Below, piece after piece: positions 11,636 through 23,500 of a DNA stretch of 64,000 bases. Made by a program: the position numbers and the translations under genes. The notes beneath the pieces were generated by a model, which saw only the letters and a program-made list of their open reading frames with translations, did not search any database and was not told the DNA's origin. Source of the DNA: Phocoena phocoena (lineage: Eukaryota; Chordata; Mammalia; Artiodactyla; Phocoenidae). Position 1 is the stretch's first letter, and each line of letters opens with the position of its first letter. The stretch spans positions 118,126,697-118,190,696 of the forward strand of contig NC_089220.1 in the NCBI RefSeq assembly GCF_963924675.1, given 5' to 3'.

Positions 11636-11961
11636 GCAAAGGAAAGAACAAATAAGTAAGGCAAACATGACATCATGGCTTTTACTATGAATATACTGGC
11701 TTCCTTTAAGTTCATACCACAAACTAGAAAGTCATTTTCTGTCCTGTATATTTGCCCAATCAGAGCCACATATGAACTGATTTGTGCAAATACTGCCAAC
11801 TTTTCCATTTTGAAGTAGTACCTGAAGTCAAACAATGGAAGTAATTAAGTCCTTCAGCCAGAATCAGCTTATTCAAAAAGCCTCATTCTATCTTTACTCT
11901 CATTCCATAAGAATAAATTCAAATTATCCTAATTCTATTAAATTATTTTTATTTTATTTTA

Positions 11962-12144
11962 TTTTTTTGCACGGTATGCGGGCCTCTCACTGTTGTGGCC
12001 TCTCCCGTTGCGGAGCACAGGCTCAGCGGCCATGGCTCACGGGCCTAGCCGCTCCACATGTGAGATCTTCCCAGACCGGGGCACGAACCCGTGTCCCCTG
12101 CATCAGCAGGCAGACTCCCAACCACTGCGCCACCAGGGAAGCCC
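11962..12144 (-). mobile_element. CHR-2-like SINE, antisense, with internal deletions
   Basis: Runs from a T-tract and 'gcacggtatgcgggcctctc' to 'ccaccagggaagccc'. Compared with the other short copies it lacks about 15 bases around 12,018, where the two 'caggctc' direct repeats have collapsed to one, and a few more near 12,058. 'ttttattttta'-like sequence lies on both sides. Confidence 0.9.
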
Positions 12145-12319
12145 TAAAGTTTTATTTTTAAAGAGGCTTATTTAAAAGTTAAATCCAAATAAAGGCCTTA
12201 AAAATAAACTTTTCTATTTTGAATTAGCAGAAGATATAGAAACTCCGTTCAAGTAGATGATGATTCTTCTCCATATGCTTATAAAAGCCAATTGTTTAAT
12301 ACTAAATCTTCACTCAGTA

Positions 12320-12690
12320 AGGATAGGCTGGGCTCTGCTGTAGTTTAAAAAACAAAAAACCAAAACACACACACCAAAATCTTAGTAGCTTAACATAATA
12401 AAAGTCTATTTTTTGATCATGCAAAGTCCACTGATGGTCCAACTGACCTCCATGTGGTCACTCAGAAATCAAGACTACTTTGATCTTGTGGCTTCACCAT
12501 TTCAAGTGAGGCATCCTCTACAATGCCATGGCAAAGGTTTGTCACTGGCCTGGTCTGGGAGTGACACATACTACTTCTACTCACATTTAACTAGTCAGAA
12601 CTAGCCCTTGCTCACCCACATGGGGGCTGGAAAGTGTAATTTTCTTTATGCCAGGAACCGAAGGAGTACAGATATTTGTGACCGCTAATA
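12320..12690 (-). mobile_element. Old LTR-like repeat, probably MaLR-class, antisense
   Basis: The sequence 'aatcttagtagcttaacataataaaagtctatt', 'gtcactggcctggtctgggagtgacac' and 'tagtcagaactagcccttgctcaccc' matches a widespread old LTR-like repeat seen again at 53,590-53,940. Family name uncertain. Confidence 0.5.
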
Positions 12691-13760
12691 ATGTCACCAA
12701 AATTCTTATATCTGCATGAAATCAAGACAATGTAGAATGCTAACTCTTAACTCATTAAGATTAAAAATAAAAGCCATATCCAATGATCTAACAATTCTGG
12801 TATAGATTTTGGAGAATCTAGTGAGAAAAACAAATGGTTAGCATGCTAATCAAACTGGTTATTCCAAATATCCCAACTTCAATAAGTCTGACAAGTAGCA
12901 GATGAGTGATAATAGTATATCTTTAATTCTTAAAAGGCTAGACAGGTATTGTGTAAGTTAAAATGAAAACCATATACTTTAGATACCAGGGTAAGCAAGC
13001 TATCACTAAAGTGTGAGAGGTTACAACTTGCATTCGCGACTCACATCAGCAGAGGTGGGAGCAGTAGAAAGGTAAGCTGATGCAGTTAATTCTATTAGAA
13101 AAGGGCTTCAGATTTTCTCTAATAACTCATAAAGACTGGCTGATCCCTCCAGTGCTGTGTGTGCTATAAAGGAGACAACTTTAGATTGGGAAAAGATTAA
13201 CAGAATGCATAGCTGACCTCTTCACCCACAAATAAAAGTAATTTAAGAAAACAGAAAAACTATCTGTGAGTCAAAGCTATGAAAAAATGAATTTCTCACC
13301 TTCTCACTTTTCTTACTCCCCACAAAGGTAACAAGTTGACTTCCTGAATAAGGTTAAAACTGACCATTTAGGTGTGGACAAATGCTTATCAAGTATGATT
13401 TTAATTTCAGTATGACTGATCTTGAGCTCTACTGCTGATAACTAACCAGCTCTCTACTGGTGATTTCAACCTGTGTAGTTCTTATGATTATTTCTAGCCC
13501 CAAAGAGCAAGACCACATTTGCCACAACAGCAACTGAAATGTGTCAGGTGCACATTCAATTATAATATGATTCTTTTATCTGGAAAAAAAAAAAAGGCAA
13601 AATAAGAATATGCAGCAAGAATATAATTTAACAGAGTTTTGAGAACATTCACTTCCCAAATAAAATACAGGAATGGATGAGGTGAAGTAATGTATAATAC
13701 AACAAAACTTTTGCTAAATTCAAGGTTTACGTGAAAGGTTAAAGAAAAACAAACACACAT
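12691..13760. other. Intergenic, downstream of RCN2
   Basis: AT-rich sequence lying 3' of the RCN2 transcript. I see no repeat family I can name and no gene. Confidence 0.45.
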
Positions 13761-13764
13761 ATAA

Positions 13765-14441
13765 AAAGATAGGACATTTCATTTTTAATCAGTCAAAAAA
13801 AAGAAAAGAGTTCTGGACAATGTCAAATTCCACACACCATAATGCTATAGTTACACATTAAATATAATTACTATCTATACATATGCAAAAATATAAAGTT
13901 CTATTTCATACAATAAAACCTTTTATAGAAACCATTTTAAAATTAAGCAGAACTTCTCAACATTAACATGTGAGGCATAAGTCCTTCTAAGGTTCCTTTA
14001 AAGGTTTTAAAACAAAAATGCTAAAACTAAACACAATGTCCTTCTGTCAGTTCCCAAATTAAATCTACTTAAAACAAAAACTGATAGCTCAGTCATATAC
14101 TACTTAAATAACATTGTTCAGCCACCTCTAGAATTCTCCATTTTTTCAAGTATGGAAACAGAACTCAAATATTCCATAATACAGTACTAAACAAATGGAA
14201 TATTTAGGAAAGACTATGTTGTCATATGGCACAATATTGTTTCATTTCTTCAATATGTTTTGAAATAAATATCAGGTTTTTGTTTTACGTTTCTTCTAAA
14301 AGGCCAAAATTTTAGTGTACATTAATCTTGACTGTGGTAAGACGTAAGAATGTAAAATATAACATCAACATTTTATCACAAAAGTAAAGCTGGTAACAAA
14401 CTATAAAAGGAGCCAGTACTCTACTCAGATATACCCAGGGA
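13765..14441 (-). other. RCN2: RCN2 3' UTR (end estimated)
   Basis: This AT-rich, repeat-poor stretch follows the RCN2 stop codon. An ATTAAA hexamer on the minus strand about 655 bases beyond the stop could place cleavage near 13,765. The length is inferred from that signal; the true end may differ. Confidence 0.5.
13784..13789 (-). terminator. Candidate polyadenylation signal ATTAAA for RCN2
   Basis: Minus-strand ATTAAA (plus-strand TTTAAT), about 655 bases beyond the RCN2 stop. It is the common variant hexamer. I saw no canonical AATAAA at a more fitting distance, so this is a candidate only. Confidence 0.4.
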
Positions 14442-14594
14442 TTAAAGCTCATCGTGATAGAAATATTCATCCTGAAGCTGTCTGCCATAATCTGTGGCTT
14501 CGCTGGTAAGAAACAAGTCCTGGTTCTCCAGAATCTCTGCTTCAGACAGCTTTCTGTCACTATTCAAATCCACTTCATCAATTAGATGAAGAGC
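14442..14594 (-). CDS. RCN2: RCN2 coding exon 7 (residues 268-317 and stop)
   Basis: Acceptor TTTTAAAG| then GCTCTTCAT (ALH...). Contains the imperfect EF loop 6 ([12 protein letters not shown]) and ends in YFYHDEL followed by TAA. HDEL is the ER retrieval signal. Confidence 0.98.
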   Translation of the reverse strand, partial: ALHLIDEVDLNSDRKLSEAEILENQDLFLTSEATDYGRQLQDEYFYHDEL

Positions 14595-17500
14595 CTTTAA
14601 AATAAAACAAAACAAAAAGGTGTCAAGTGTAATAAGCGTTTTCAGCAAGATGTTCACATTTTAATGTGATGTGATTTGTCAAAACCATTCAGGTATGCCA
14701 AGTACTCATTATTGTCTAAGTATCTAAAAATATTAACCATTGTGACCAGGTCTGTCTACGGAGTCTCTCATTACCTCCTTCCTTAATTTCTGCTGGGTTC
14801 TGCCTCCTCCCAACTCAAATCCAATTCAGGATATCTCAAAGTAAAGCAAAATTAATATAACTCATTTTGAGCCCCTATAGGTAAATACAAATTTTTATTA
14901 TTCTATTGTGCTATCAGATTAATACATGATACAATCTTAACTTCTTTGTCCCCTTGAAAATCTAAAACAGATCATAGATTTAAATCAATAAATAGCAATG
15001 CATTATTCCTAAATAAATAACTCCACTACTTCTTTCTTTGGCTTAAGATTTTGAGTTTCCTTTACTACCAGTACCACCAATTTGGGGATGAGAGAGTAAT
15101 TCTGTAACACTTACCTCTTCTTGTGCAATGCCTTGATTGTTGGGTACTACCCAAGACAACAGCTCCTGGGGATCAAGCCTGCCGTCAGCATCTTTGTCAT
15201 AATCATTCAGGAATCTATCTTTCTCAACGAGTATCCACTCTGGATCTTCATTTGCTGCTTTAATATATTAAAAAAAACCCCAAGAACATAAACATGCATA
15301 TGCAAGAATATCACATGTATCCAATAAGAAGTTTGGTATACCCCTAGAATAAAGGAAATGAATTTAAAGCTCACCAAATAAAGGAGGCCCAAAGAAACAG
15401 AGGTACTTAACTGAAAAGTCCTGAAATAAGTATAAACTCTATAGTAATTTTCAAAAGTGATACTCAGAGTTTTAAAATTGTTGCTTATTATCACAAACTA
15501 GTAATTTTGGTAACTGTTGCTACTTGTTCGGATACAGTTTTCCCAAGTTTGAGCTAGGCAATGTTTTTACGTACATCATGTGACAAAAGCTTCCTGCGTG
15601 CTCTTACAAAGCAATGCCATGTGTAATTTTAAAGTGACATTCACAATAAGTGATGCTTTAAAGCAACAATTCTGAAAAGACAGCTGCTTTCAGAAAAAGC
15701 TGCATTTAAAAACTCCTCAAATTTCAAACACACAGTAAGCCACCTTCCAGTCTTACTCCAGTATTTATAGGATTCTATATTTTCTTCTCTTTCAAGATCT
15801 ACATGCAAGGGTACAGAAGTCTATTTAAAAATATCAACCTTTACTTCCTCACCCATTTGGATTAATGATTACATTGTATTTGTTTGAAAAGGAATAAAAA
15901 TGCTTGGATCTAGATGTGGAACTAAAAGTGAGTAAAAATGGCATTCTCAGATAAGCTTTAAGTTCCTTTGTTTCCCTTGTATTTTACTGAACTTGGCAGA
16001 ACAAGGAGGAATCAGGCCTAGTTCTTCTTCCATTTTCCTCTGTCTTCCCCACCCCCTTCCACACATCCCCAAGCTACTTACTTGGGTCCCGCCTGTAGTC
16101 ACCAAGAAATTCTTCCAAACTGACAAATCCATCACCATTTTTGTCATGTTCTTCTAAAGCCTCTTGAATGACAAATTCCTATTGCATGTCCGTTCACACA
16201 CACACACAAAAAAAAAAAATTAGTCACAAAAGTTTCAATCCCACCACCATCTGAATCAATGCTACTACAGAACTTATTTAGGAATAATTATTTTGGTTGT
16301 CCATACTTGCAAGACAATCTTTCTAAACACTGGAATTTAGAAGCAGGAATAAAACCCCAAATGTTAAGTGGCTTAAAATTCAACATCCTTAAGTTTCTAT
16401 TATTGAGCACTCCACTTCACCCTCCTGAACAGCCTCGGCACCAAACTCACACTCCTATTTTCTGCACATTACCCTCCTTCTGAAGAATGACGTATCTTAC
16501 TACCTTTGTGTTCTTTAATTCCACTTTCCCTCAAATCTATTAACAACCCCAAAAGAACCGTTGTCTCAGATGTCTTTGAATAGAGCTGCTGTTCTACCCC
16601 CAGACCTGAAATGGGGCAGTCCCCTATAAAACCTCAACTTCCCTGCTTCTTCTTCTACCAATCTACCCTATCCACACCAGATTGCCCCCAAATCTGTTCC
16701 TCACGCTTACCAAGGCTTCTTACCAACCACTCCCCTCTGACCCAGAGACCACACCCTTTCTCGTTATACTTGACCCAAGATGACCCATTTAATGGCCAGC
16801 TGCTTCAGTACTTCTCTTATTATATTCCTATATCCCCTTGTACCCTCTTCTTATTATGCCAATCCCCATCTAGTACATCAGACTCACTTCACTTTCTCCT
16901 TTATTCCAGAATCAGAGAAAGATACAAAAATAGAAACTAGTCCTTGTAAATTAATTTGCGATTTTGGTGGGGTATCACTGCAGCTTGGAAGTCTATCTCT
17001 GCCTCACTTTCCCTAACATACACTCTACAGCTGTTTTTTGAAACCTCCATTTTCCTTGGGCCTCACCCTAACTCTCTCCGATACACTCTTGACAAAGACC
17101 CTCCTGTTTTTCTAAACATGGTACAGGTCTTCTGAAATGCTTCCTTGTTTCCCAGCATTGCATCCTCACCTTTAATTACCTCTATATATGCCTTTTCCTC
17201 TCATCATTTTAGGCCTTTGATCTCAGCAGTTAAAGCTCTCTCCCCCTCTTCTCTAGGGTGAAGCCCTCAACTGTCTTCCTAGATCCCATACTACCCCATT
17301 TCCTGAGTGCTTTCTTTCACTCTTAACTCCAGCCTCTCCCAAGGCTCCAATCTCTTTTCCACTAGCTCCTTCTTCTATGCCTTTAAAAACATTCAAGTCC
17401 CCAATGACTATGCTGCATTCTTTAGCCACCATCCTGGGTTTTCTTTTCCTCTCATAGGTTATACCTTACTGTTCTTGTTTCCTCATTACCTACTGACACC

Positions 17501-20500
17501 CAAATACCTTTCAATCTGGATTCTAGCATCACAACTATAATGAAATGTATTCTCAAAAGTCTACCATTCTAGTCAAACCCAGGGGCTTTATCTACATCTG
17601 TATGAAATAACACTGCAATACAAGTTGTTGGCGTTTTTTAAAATCAAATATTACAGATTTTACATATAGAAACCAGGGGATCTTAACCTGGATATCCAAA
17701 GATTGGTTTTAGAGAGAGGATCTGAGAATCTCTTGAAATTATAATCCAATACTTCACGTGTATGAGCATGGACATACATAGGATTTTTCTGGGACACAGT
17801 ATATAGTTTGCATCATATTTTTTAAGGAGTCTGTGACCCAGTAAAAGAATCACTGATCAAAATGATTATTCCTCCATTCAAGTAATCCTCTTGGGAAACA
17901 ATAGTTTGCATCATATTTTTTAAGAAGTCTGTGACCCAGTGAAAGAATCACTGATCAAAATGATTATTCCTCCATTCAAGTAATCCTCTTGGGAAACAAT
18001 AGACTTATTACAATAATGTTGCCTTGGTTAAAATAATTTTTGGAACTACGTGAATGAAAATATCTTTAAATTCCAAATTTTAATCCAAAGTAGAATCACT
18101 TAGTTGATCTTGTACTCCTGCCTTTTCCTATATCAAACATATCCTTAAAGGGAAAAAGGGATATGCAAAAACAATTAAGGTAAATAGGAATTAATGAAGC
18201 TGCTCTGAATGAGACACCAATTTATGGTCACACACCTTATATGCTGCCATCAAGGCCAACTCAGCACAAAGAACATACTTCCCCATACTGACACACCCCA
18301 TTCTGCAATGGGCTTTCATTGTTACGCCAGCCCCAAACCTCACAGTCATCTCTGACTCTTGCCCCCCTCCCTTCCCGTGCTTAGTCAGTCAACATTCCTG
18401 TCTATGCTTTCTTCAAAATGTTGGTCAAGTCTAATTCATTCCATTGCCACCTTGTATTCCGGGGCCATAACATATAATGCCTAAATTATTTCATTGCTTT
18501 CATTGGTCATTTCCCTCCTCAGTCTTCAACTGTTCCTTATTCCTCAATCAAGATCCAACATCCTCTGCCTACCATGCTAGGGCTCAATTTTTGGCCCTAA
18601 TTAAACAAATTGTGCCAATGTTCTTAAACTAGGTCATGAAAAACATATCTGCAGCCTGGCTAACAAGGTAGCAGCATCTGACCATGACCCATTAAACAAA
18701 AAGCTACATCTCCCCTCCCTGAAATGTCCAGGGAACTAAGCCACACGGCTGGAGGCTGATGCCAGGCAACAGACCTCAATATAAATGTTTAGCCTATTTT
18801 TTAAAAGCCATGTCTTATATTAATCTTTACCCTCCAATACGATAGTTTCTGTTCTCAAGAAGCTTATCAAGTCATAGGAGGGACTTAATCAGTGTTAAAT
18901 TAAACCTGGAGTCCAACAAAATTTTGAAGAGCTGGTACTTCTTTTAAGCACTAAAGGGATGAGAGGACTCATTATGCCTGAAGTTGCAAAAACATCATTA
19001 GTCATTAGCAGCTGTACTCCCTACCCTACCCCCCCACACCCTATGAAAGGGGATCCAAATGTGATACATCTTCCCAGACCAAAAGTTTTCACAAGTGATG
19101 CTGTAAACTAAATGGGAAGTTCTAGTGTTACTAATACTGAAACACCAGAGGAAAGTCGGAAAACTACAAAAAGACAAGGAAGGCACTGAAGATAATGTGG
19201 TTATGAAACAGAAACTAGCCAGGGAAAGACTGATGCTCATATATGTTACAGAGATTACAGAAAACTCATTCCTTACCTTCTTCCTCCCAATGAGCACACC
19301 CCACCCCACCCCACCAGAAAACCTCCTTCTTCCCACTCCTTATCTTAAGCAGGGAAAACTAGATCTTCCTGTCTCTCAAAATTCTGTTGGCCATACAATT
19401 CATTTTAATTACTTTGTAAAAGCAAGTTTTAAAGTTTTGGTCATTCAATAGTCATCTTGAAATGTTTCTTCCTTACCGTCATGTAATCAACTTCTTCAGG
19501 ATGCTCAAAAGCAATAAATTCTTCAAGATTCAAACCAGGACCTGAATCCTGGTTAGCTTTTTCAAATCTCTTCTTGTCCTTTAAATGAAGCTTTGAAAAT
19601 TAAATATTGAACACGTTTAAAGGTCTCATCCATACCATAACATCATTAAAAATACTTCGAAAAATACAACTATGTGAAATCTAAAGTACATTTACACCCA
19701 TTATCATATTTTATCTTCACGTCATTCCTCTGAAGGTAAGTTGGGCAAATAACAAACATTTGTTAGAAGCAGTACAGAGACACAGGCTCTAGAGTCAGAG
19801 AAACTCAGATCTGAATTCCAGCAATGCCACTCACTAGCTTATTACTTAGGGCAAACTGCTTAACCTCTCTGGTCTCCTCACCTATACAACTGGGATAATC
19901 TGACACCAAAAGCAAAACTAAACAAGTGGGACTACATCAAACTAAAAGGCTTCTGCACAGCAAAAGAAACCATCAATAAAATGAAAGCTACTGAATGGGA
20001 GAAAATATTTGCAAATCATATATATGATAAGAGGCTGATATCCGAAATATATAAAAAACTTGTACAACTCAATAGAAAAAAACCCAAACAGTCCAACTAA
20101 AAAAATGGGCAGATCTGAATAGACATTTTCCAAATACATACAGATGGCCAACAGGTAAATGAAAAGATGCTCAACATCATAAATCAGGGAAATGCAAATG
20201 AAAACCACAATGAGATATCACACCTGGTTGTTACAAAAAAGACAAGAAATAACAGGTGTTGGTAAGGATATGGAGAAAAGAGAACTCTGGTGCACTGTTG
20301 GTGGGAATGTAAATTGATGCAGCTACTACGGAAAACAGTTATAGAGATTCCTCAAAAAATTAAAAATGGAACTACCATCTGATCCAGGAATTCCACTTCT
20401 GGGTATTCATCCAAAGAAGATGAAAACACTAACTCAAAAAGATATATGCGCCTCTATGTTCACTGCAGCATTATTTACAATAGCCAATATATAGTATGTC

Positions 20501-23500
20501 CAATCACGTAAATTAGTTTACATGACGGGCATACACTGTCACGTGCGTGCATCCTCTACAAGTGGTTGTGCTTTTGTGTACTTTATTGTACAATACTGTA
20601 TACAGTACAGTAGTACAGTATCTTTATTTCAAGCCCAGGATGTCCGGAAGCAAGTGTAAAAGCAGTGGTAATGTAGCTGGTACTGCTAAGAAGCACCAAG
20701 TGATAACAATAGAAACAAAAGTGAAAATAATTGAGAGAGTGGAACGAGGCGAAAAGATGGAATTGGAGGCCCAGAGAAAGGATGAAGAGAGACAAAAAGA
20801 AGAAGTAACTAAAGAACTGAAGAGATTCACGATACAGGAAATGGCAAGGGGATTTTCTTTATTTGAGGAGGCACTGTTACTTTTCGAGGCACAGGACCCA
20901 AACGTAGAATGGTACACGAAGGTTGCAGTAGCCGTTCAGAATGCAACCCAGTGCTACCGTGTCATCTGTGACAAGAAAGAAAGAGCTACTACCCAGATAT
21001 CACTGGATCGTTTTTTCAAGACGGCAGATAGAATTGAATCCAGAAAGCAACCAGAACCTGTGGCATCAGCGTCAGGCGTGAGTGAAATTGCAGCTTGCCC
21101 TCCATCTCCTATTGCTGACGATCCTTCAGCTCTACCGTCTCCCACCTCCTCTCCCTCCTCCAGTCAGTAACTCTTCTTGCCTGTTCACTGGATGCCAGCC
21201 CCTGTATGCCAGCTGTTGTACTGTACCACTGTACTTTTCAAGGTACTGTGCTGTAAGATTAAAAATGTTCTCTTGTTTGTGTTTATGTATTATTTGTGTG
21301 AAAAGTATTATAAACCTATTACAGTACAGTACTATAGAGCCGATTGTGTTAGGTGGGTACCCAGGCTAACTTTGTTGGACTTAACGAACAAAACAAATCA
21401 GACTTACAAATGGAACTCATTTGAATGTAGGGGACTTATTATTCAGCCATAAAAAAGAATAAAATCTTGCCATTTGAGACAATATGGATGTACCTTGAGG
21501 GCATTATGCTAAGTGAAATAAGTCAGAGAAAGACAAATACTGTATGATCTCTTATATGTGGAATCTAAAACCAAACAAACAAAAAACTCCCCCCAAACCA
21601 AGCTCAAGATACAGAGAACAGACTGGTGGTTGCCAGAGGTGGGGAGGTGGGGAGATGACAGAAATGGGTGAACTGTTTTTTTTTTTAGTTTAAATAAATT
21701 GAACAATTTATAATAAATAAGAAAAAAAATCTCTGTTAAGCAACTGAGATGAGAATTCCTATCAAGCAATTAGAAACCTTAAGTATTAGGTATTAAACAA
21801 ATGTCACATATTACTATTATTGATAGAAAAACTGAGATTAAAATAAAATGATTTATTGAAAGGGATGTCAGGAAAACAGCTAAAATATGTTGAACTTGGA
21901 TCCTCCCTGTTCTTTCTACAGTACTACACACTATCTTCTTTAACAATCTCAATAATTTTTTAAATGTCCCCAAAGCAATAAATTTAGACTATGTATTAAT
22001 TCTTGGTATGTCTATTTCTAACTATTTCTGGTCTTCAAAATGACTTTTCAAAAACAGGTTAACAGGTTTCAAAAAATAGTCCTTTAATGAGAATACTTTT
22101 GATAAATGTACATAATATTTGGAAGTCTACTCTTTGTAGGCTCTTTACAGTGCTAATTCTGTATGTCCAGATAAAACACATCAAAAGCTGAAAAGGGCCT
22201 ATCTTGAGGTCGAGGTTAAATAATCATACCCTTTTCTACTTTCTCACACCCATCTTCCTTTTTTTCCCCCAAGTACACTCTGATAGGAAATCAAGACGTA
22301 GCAGCTATTAGGGACAAGGCTGCTTTTAATGAATTTCTCAAAGGTAATTCTGTGATTAAGAGCCTTGGAAGCCAATAGTGGCATATTGCTAATCCTGCAT
22401 AAATTCTATTTTGAGAATTTCTGGGAATAACTTTCTATAAACTTAAGTGTATTAAACTGCACATTTTTGAAAAAGTACAATTTCAAATATTTTAGAAGCT
22501 CTTAACTTACGTGATTCACTGTTGAAAAGAAATACTCTTTTCGGTTTTTTGGAATACTAGAGGTTAGGTAGCAGTCATTTACTGAAACACTAGTTCTTTT
22601 ACGATGATTGATTTACAGTGGAGAGGCTCATTTCTTTCCCCAAAGAATTTGTCTTTTAAACATCCCGATTCCACTAGCCAGTTATATCCACCCAGTCACG
22701 ACAGGGGGAAAACACTGTTTCCAAATAGCTCTTTTAACTTAACATTTCATAATTTTAAATAATTAGACCAAATAATTTACATTATGTGCAGGTTTAACAT
22801 GGGGAAAAGTAGAAAAATAAGAACTTGAGGTACTTTGTTGAGTCAATCAAGTACTTTTTGAATAAATCACTATTCAAAATACTAAGTGCTTAGACTTCCT
22901 TATGAAAGAACCCTTCAATTCAGAGCAAGAGGTCCATGTTTCAGCAGACGGAGCGGAATTTGGCCAAATTTGCCTATGGAAAGAAAGGATCTCTTTCAAC
23001 AGCTAAGATTTCTTTAAAAAAAAGGTATTTTCTGGTTTACATTTCTCAGTTTTAAAAATAAAATGAAATAATGTGATTTTTAAAAGTTTTAGTCATTTGA
23101 GGAACACAATTTAAGAGACTCATATTAAAGAAGCCAATACACTGAAAGACGTTTTTCAAAGTGGCAAATTTCTAAAAGAGAACAAAAGACTATCAGTTTC
23201 ATAAAAGCTCAACACTTTTCTCTTCTGTATAAAGACCTTGTGTTTTAGTCGAGAGTAGGAAGTACTATACACAGTAGTAAAAAGATAGAAACTACCATAC
23301 TCGTTTATTTTATAATGTAAAAGAAACTTGTGAAGAACAAAACTGCCATCTTTTGGTAGACTAAAAATTTTACATGAGGAAGTATGTAACCTGTGATACC
23401 AGAAAAAAAGTCTAGGTCTTATTCTGATTAACCACATGCAAGATAATATCTTATATAAATAAATGTTGCTTATACATGCACATTCAGCAGCTGGCTTTAG

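Larger units (their letters stand above)
19908..21690 (+). mobile_element. L1M LINE 3' end, sense, split by a Tigger element
   Basis: The 5' piece (19,908-20,497) carries ORF2 tail text ('ctaaacaagtgggactacatc', 'cttctgcacagcaaaagaaacc', 'gggaatgtaaattgatgcagc'). After the Tigger, L1 resumes at about 21,438 ('ttattcagccataaaaaaga') and runs through its 3' UTR to about 21,690. Roughly 70-80 bases of L1 that should lie between 'caatagccaa' and 'attcagccat' are missing at the junction. Confidence 0.85.

Noticed and set aside
1..13760. PSTPIP1 exons downstream of RCN2
   Set aside because: In the gene order I recall, PSTPIP1 follows RCN2, but no exon of it is visible here. The distance in human is larger than the flank available in this window.
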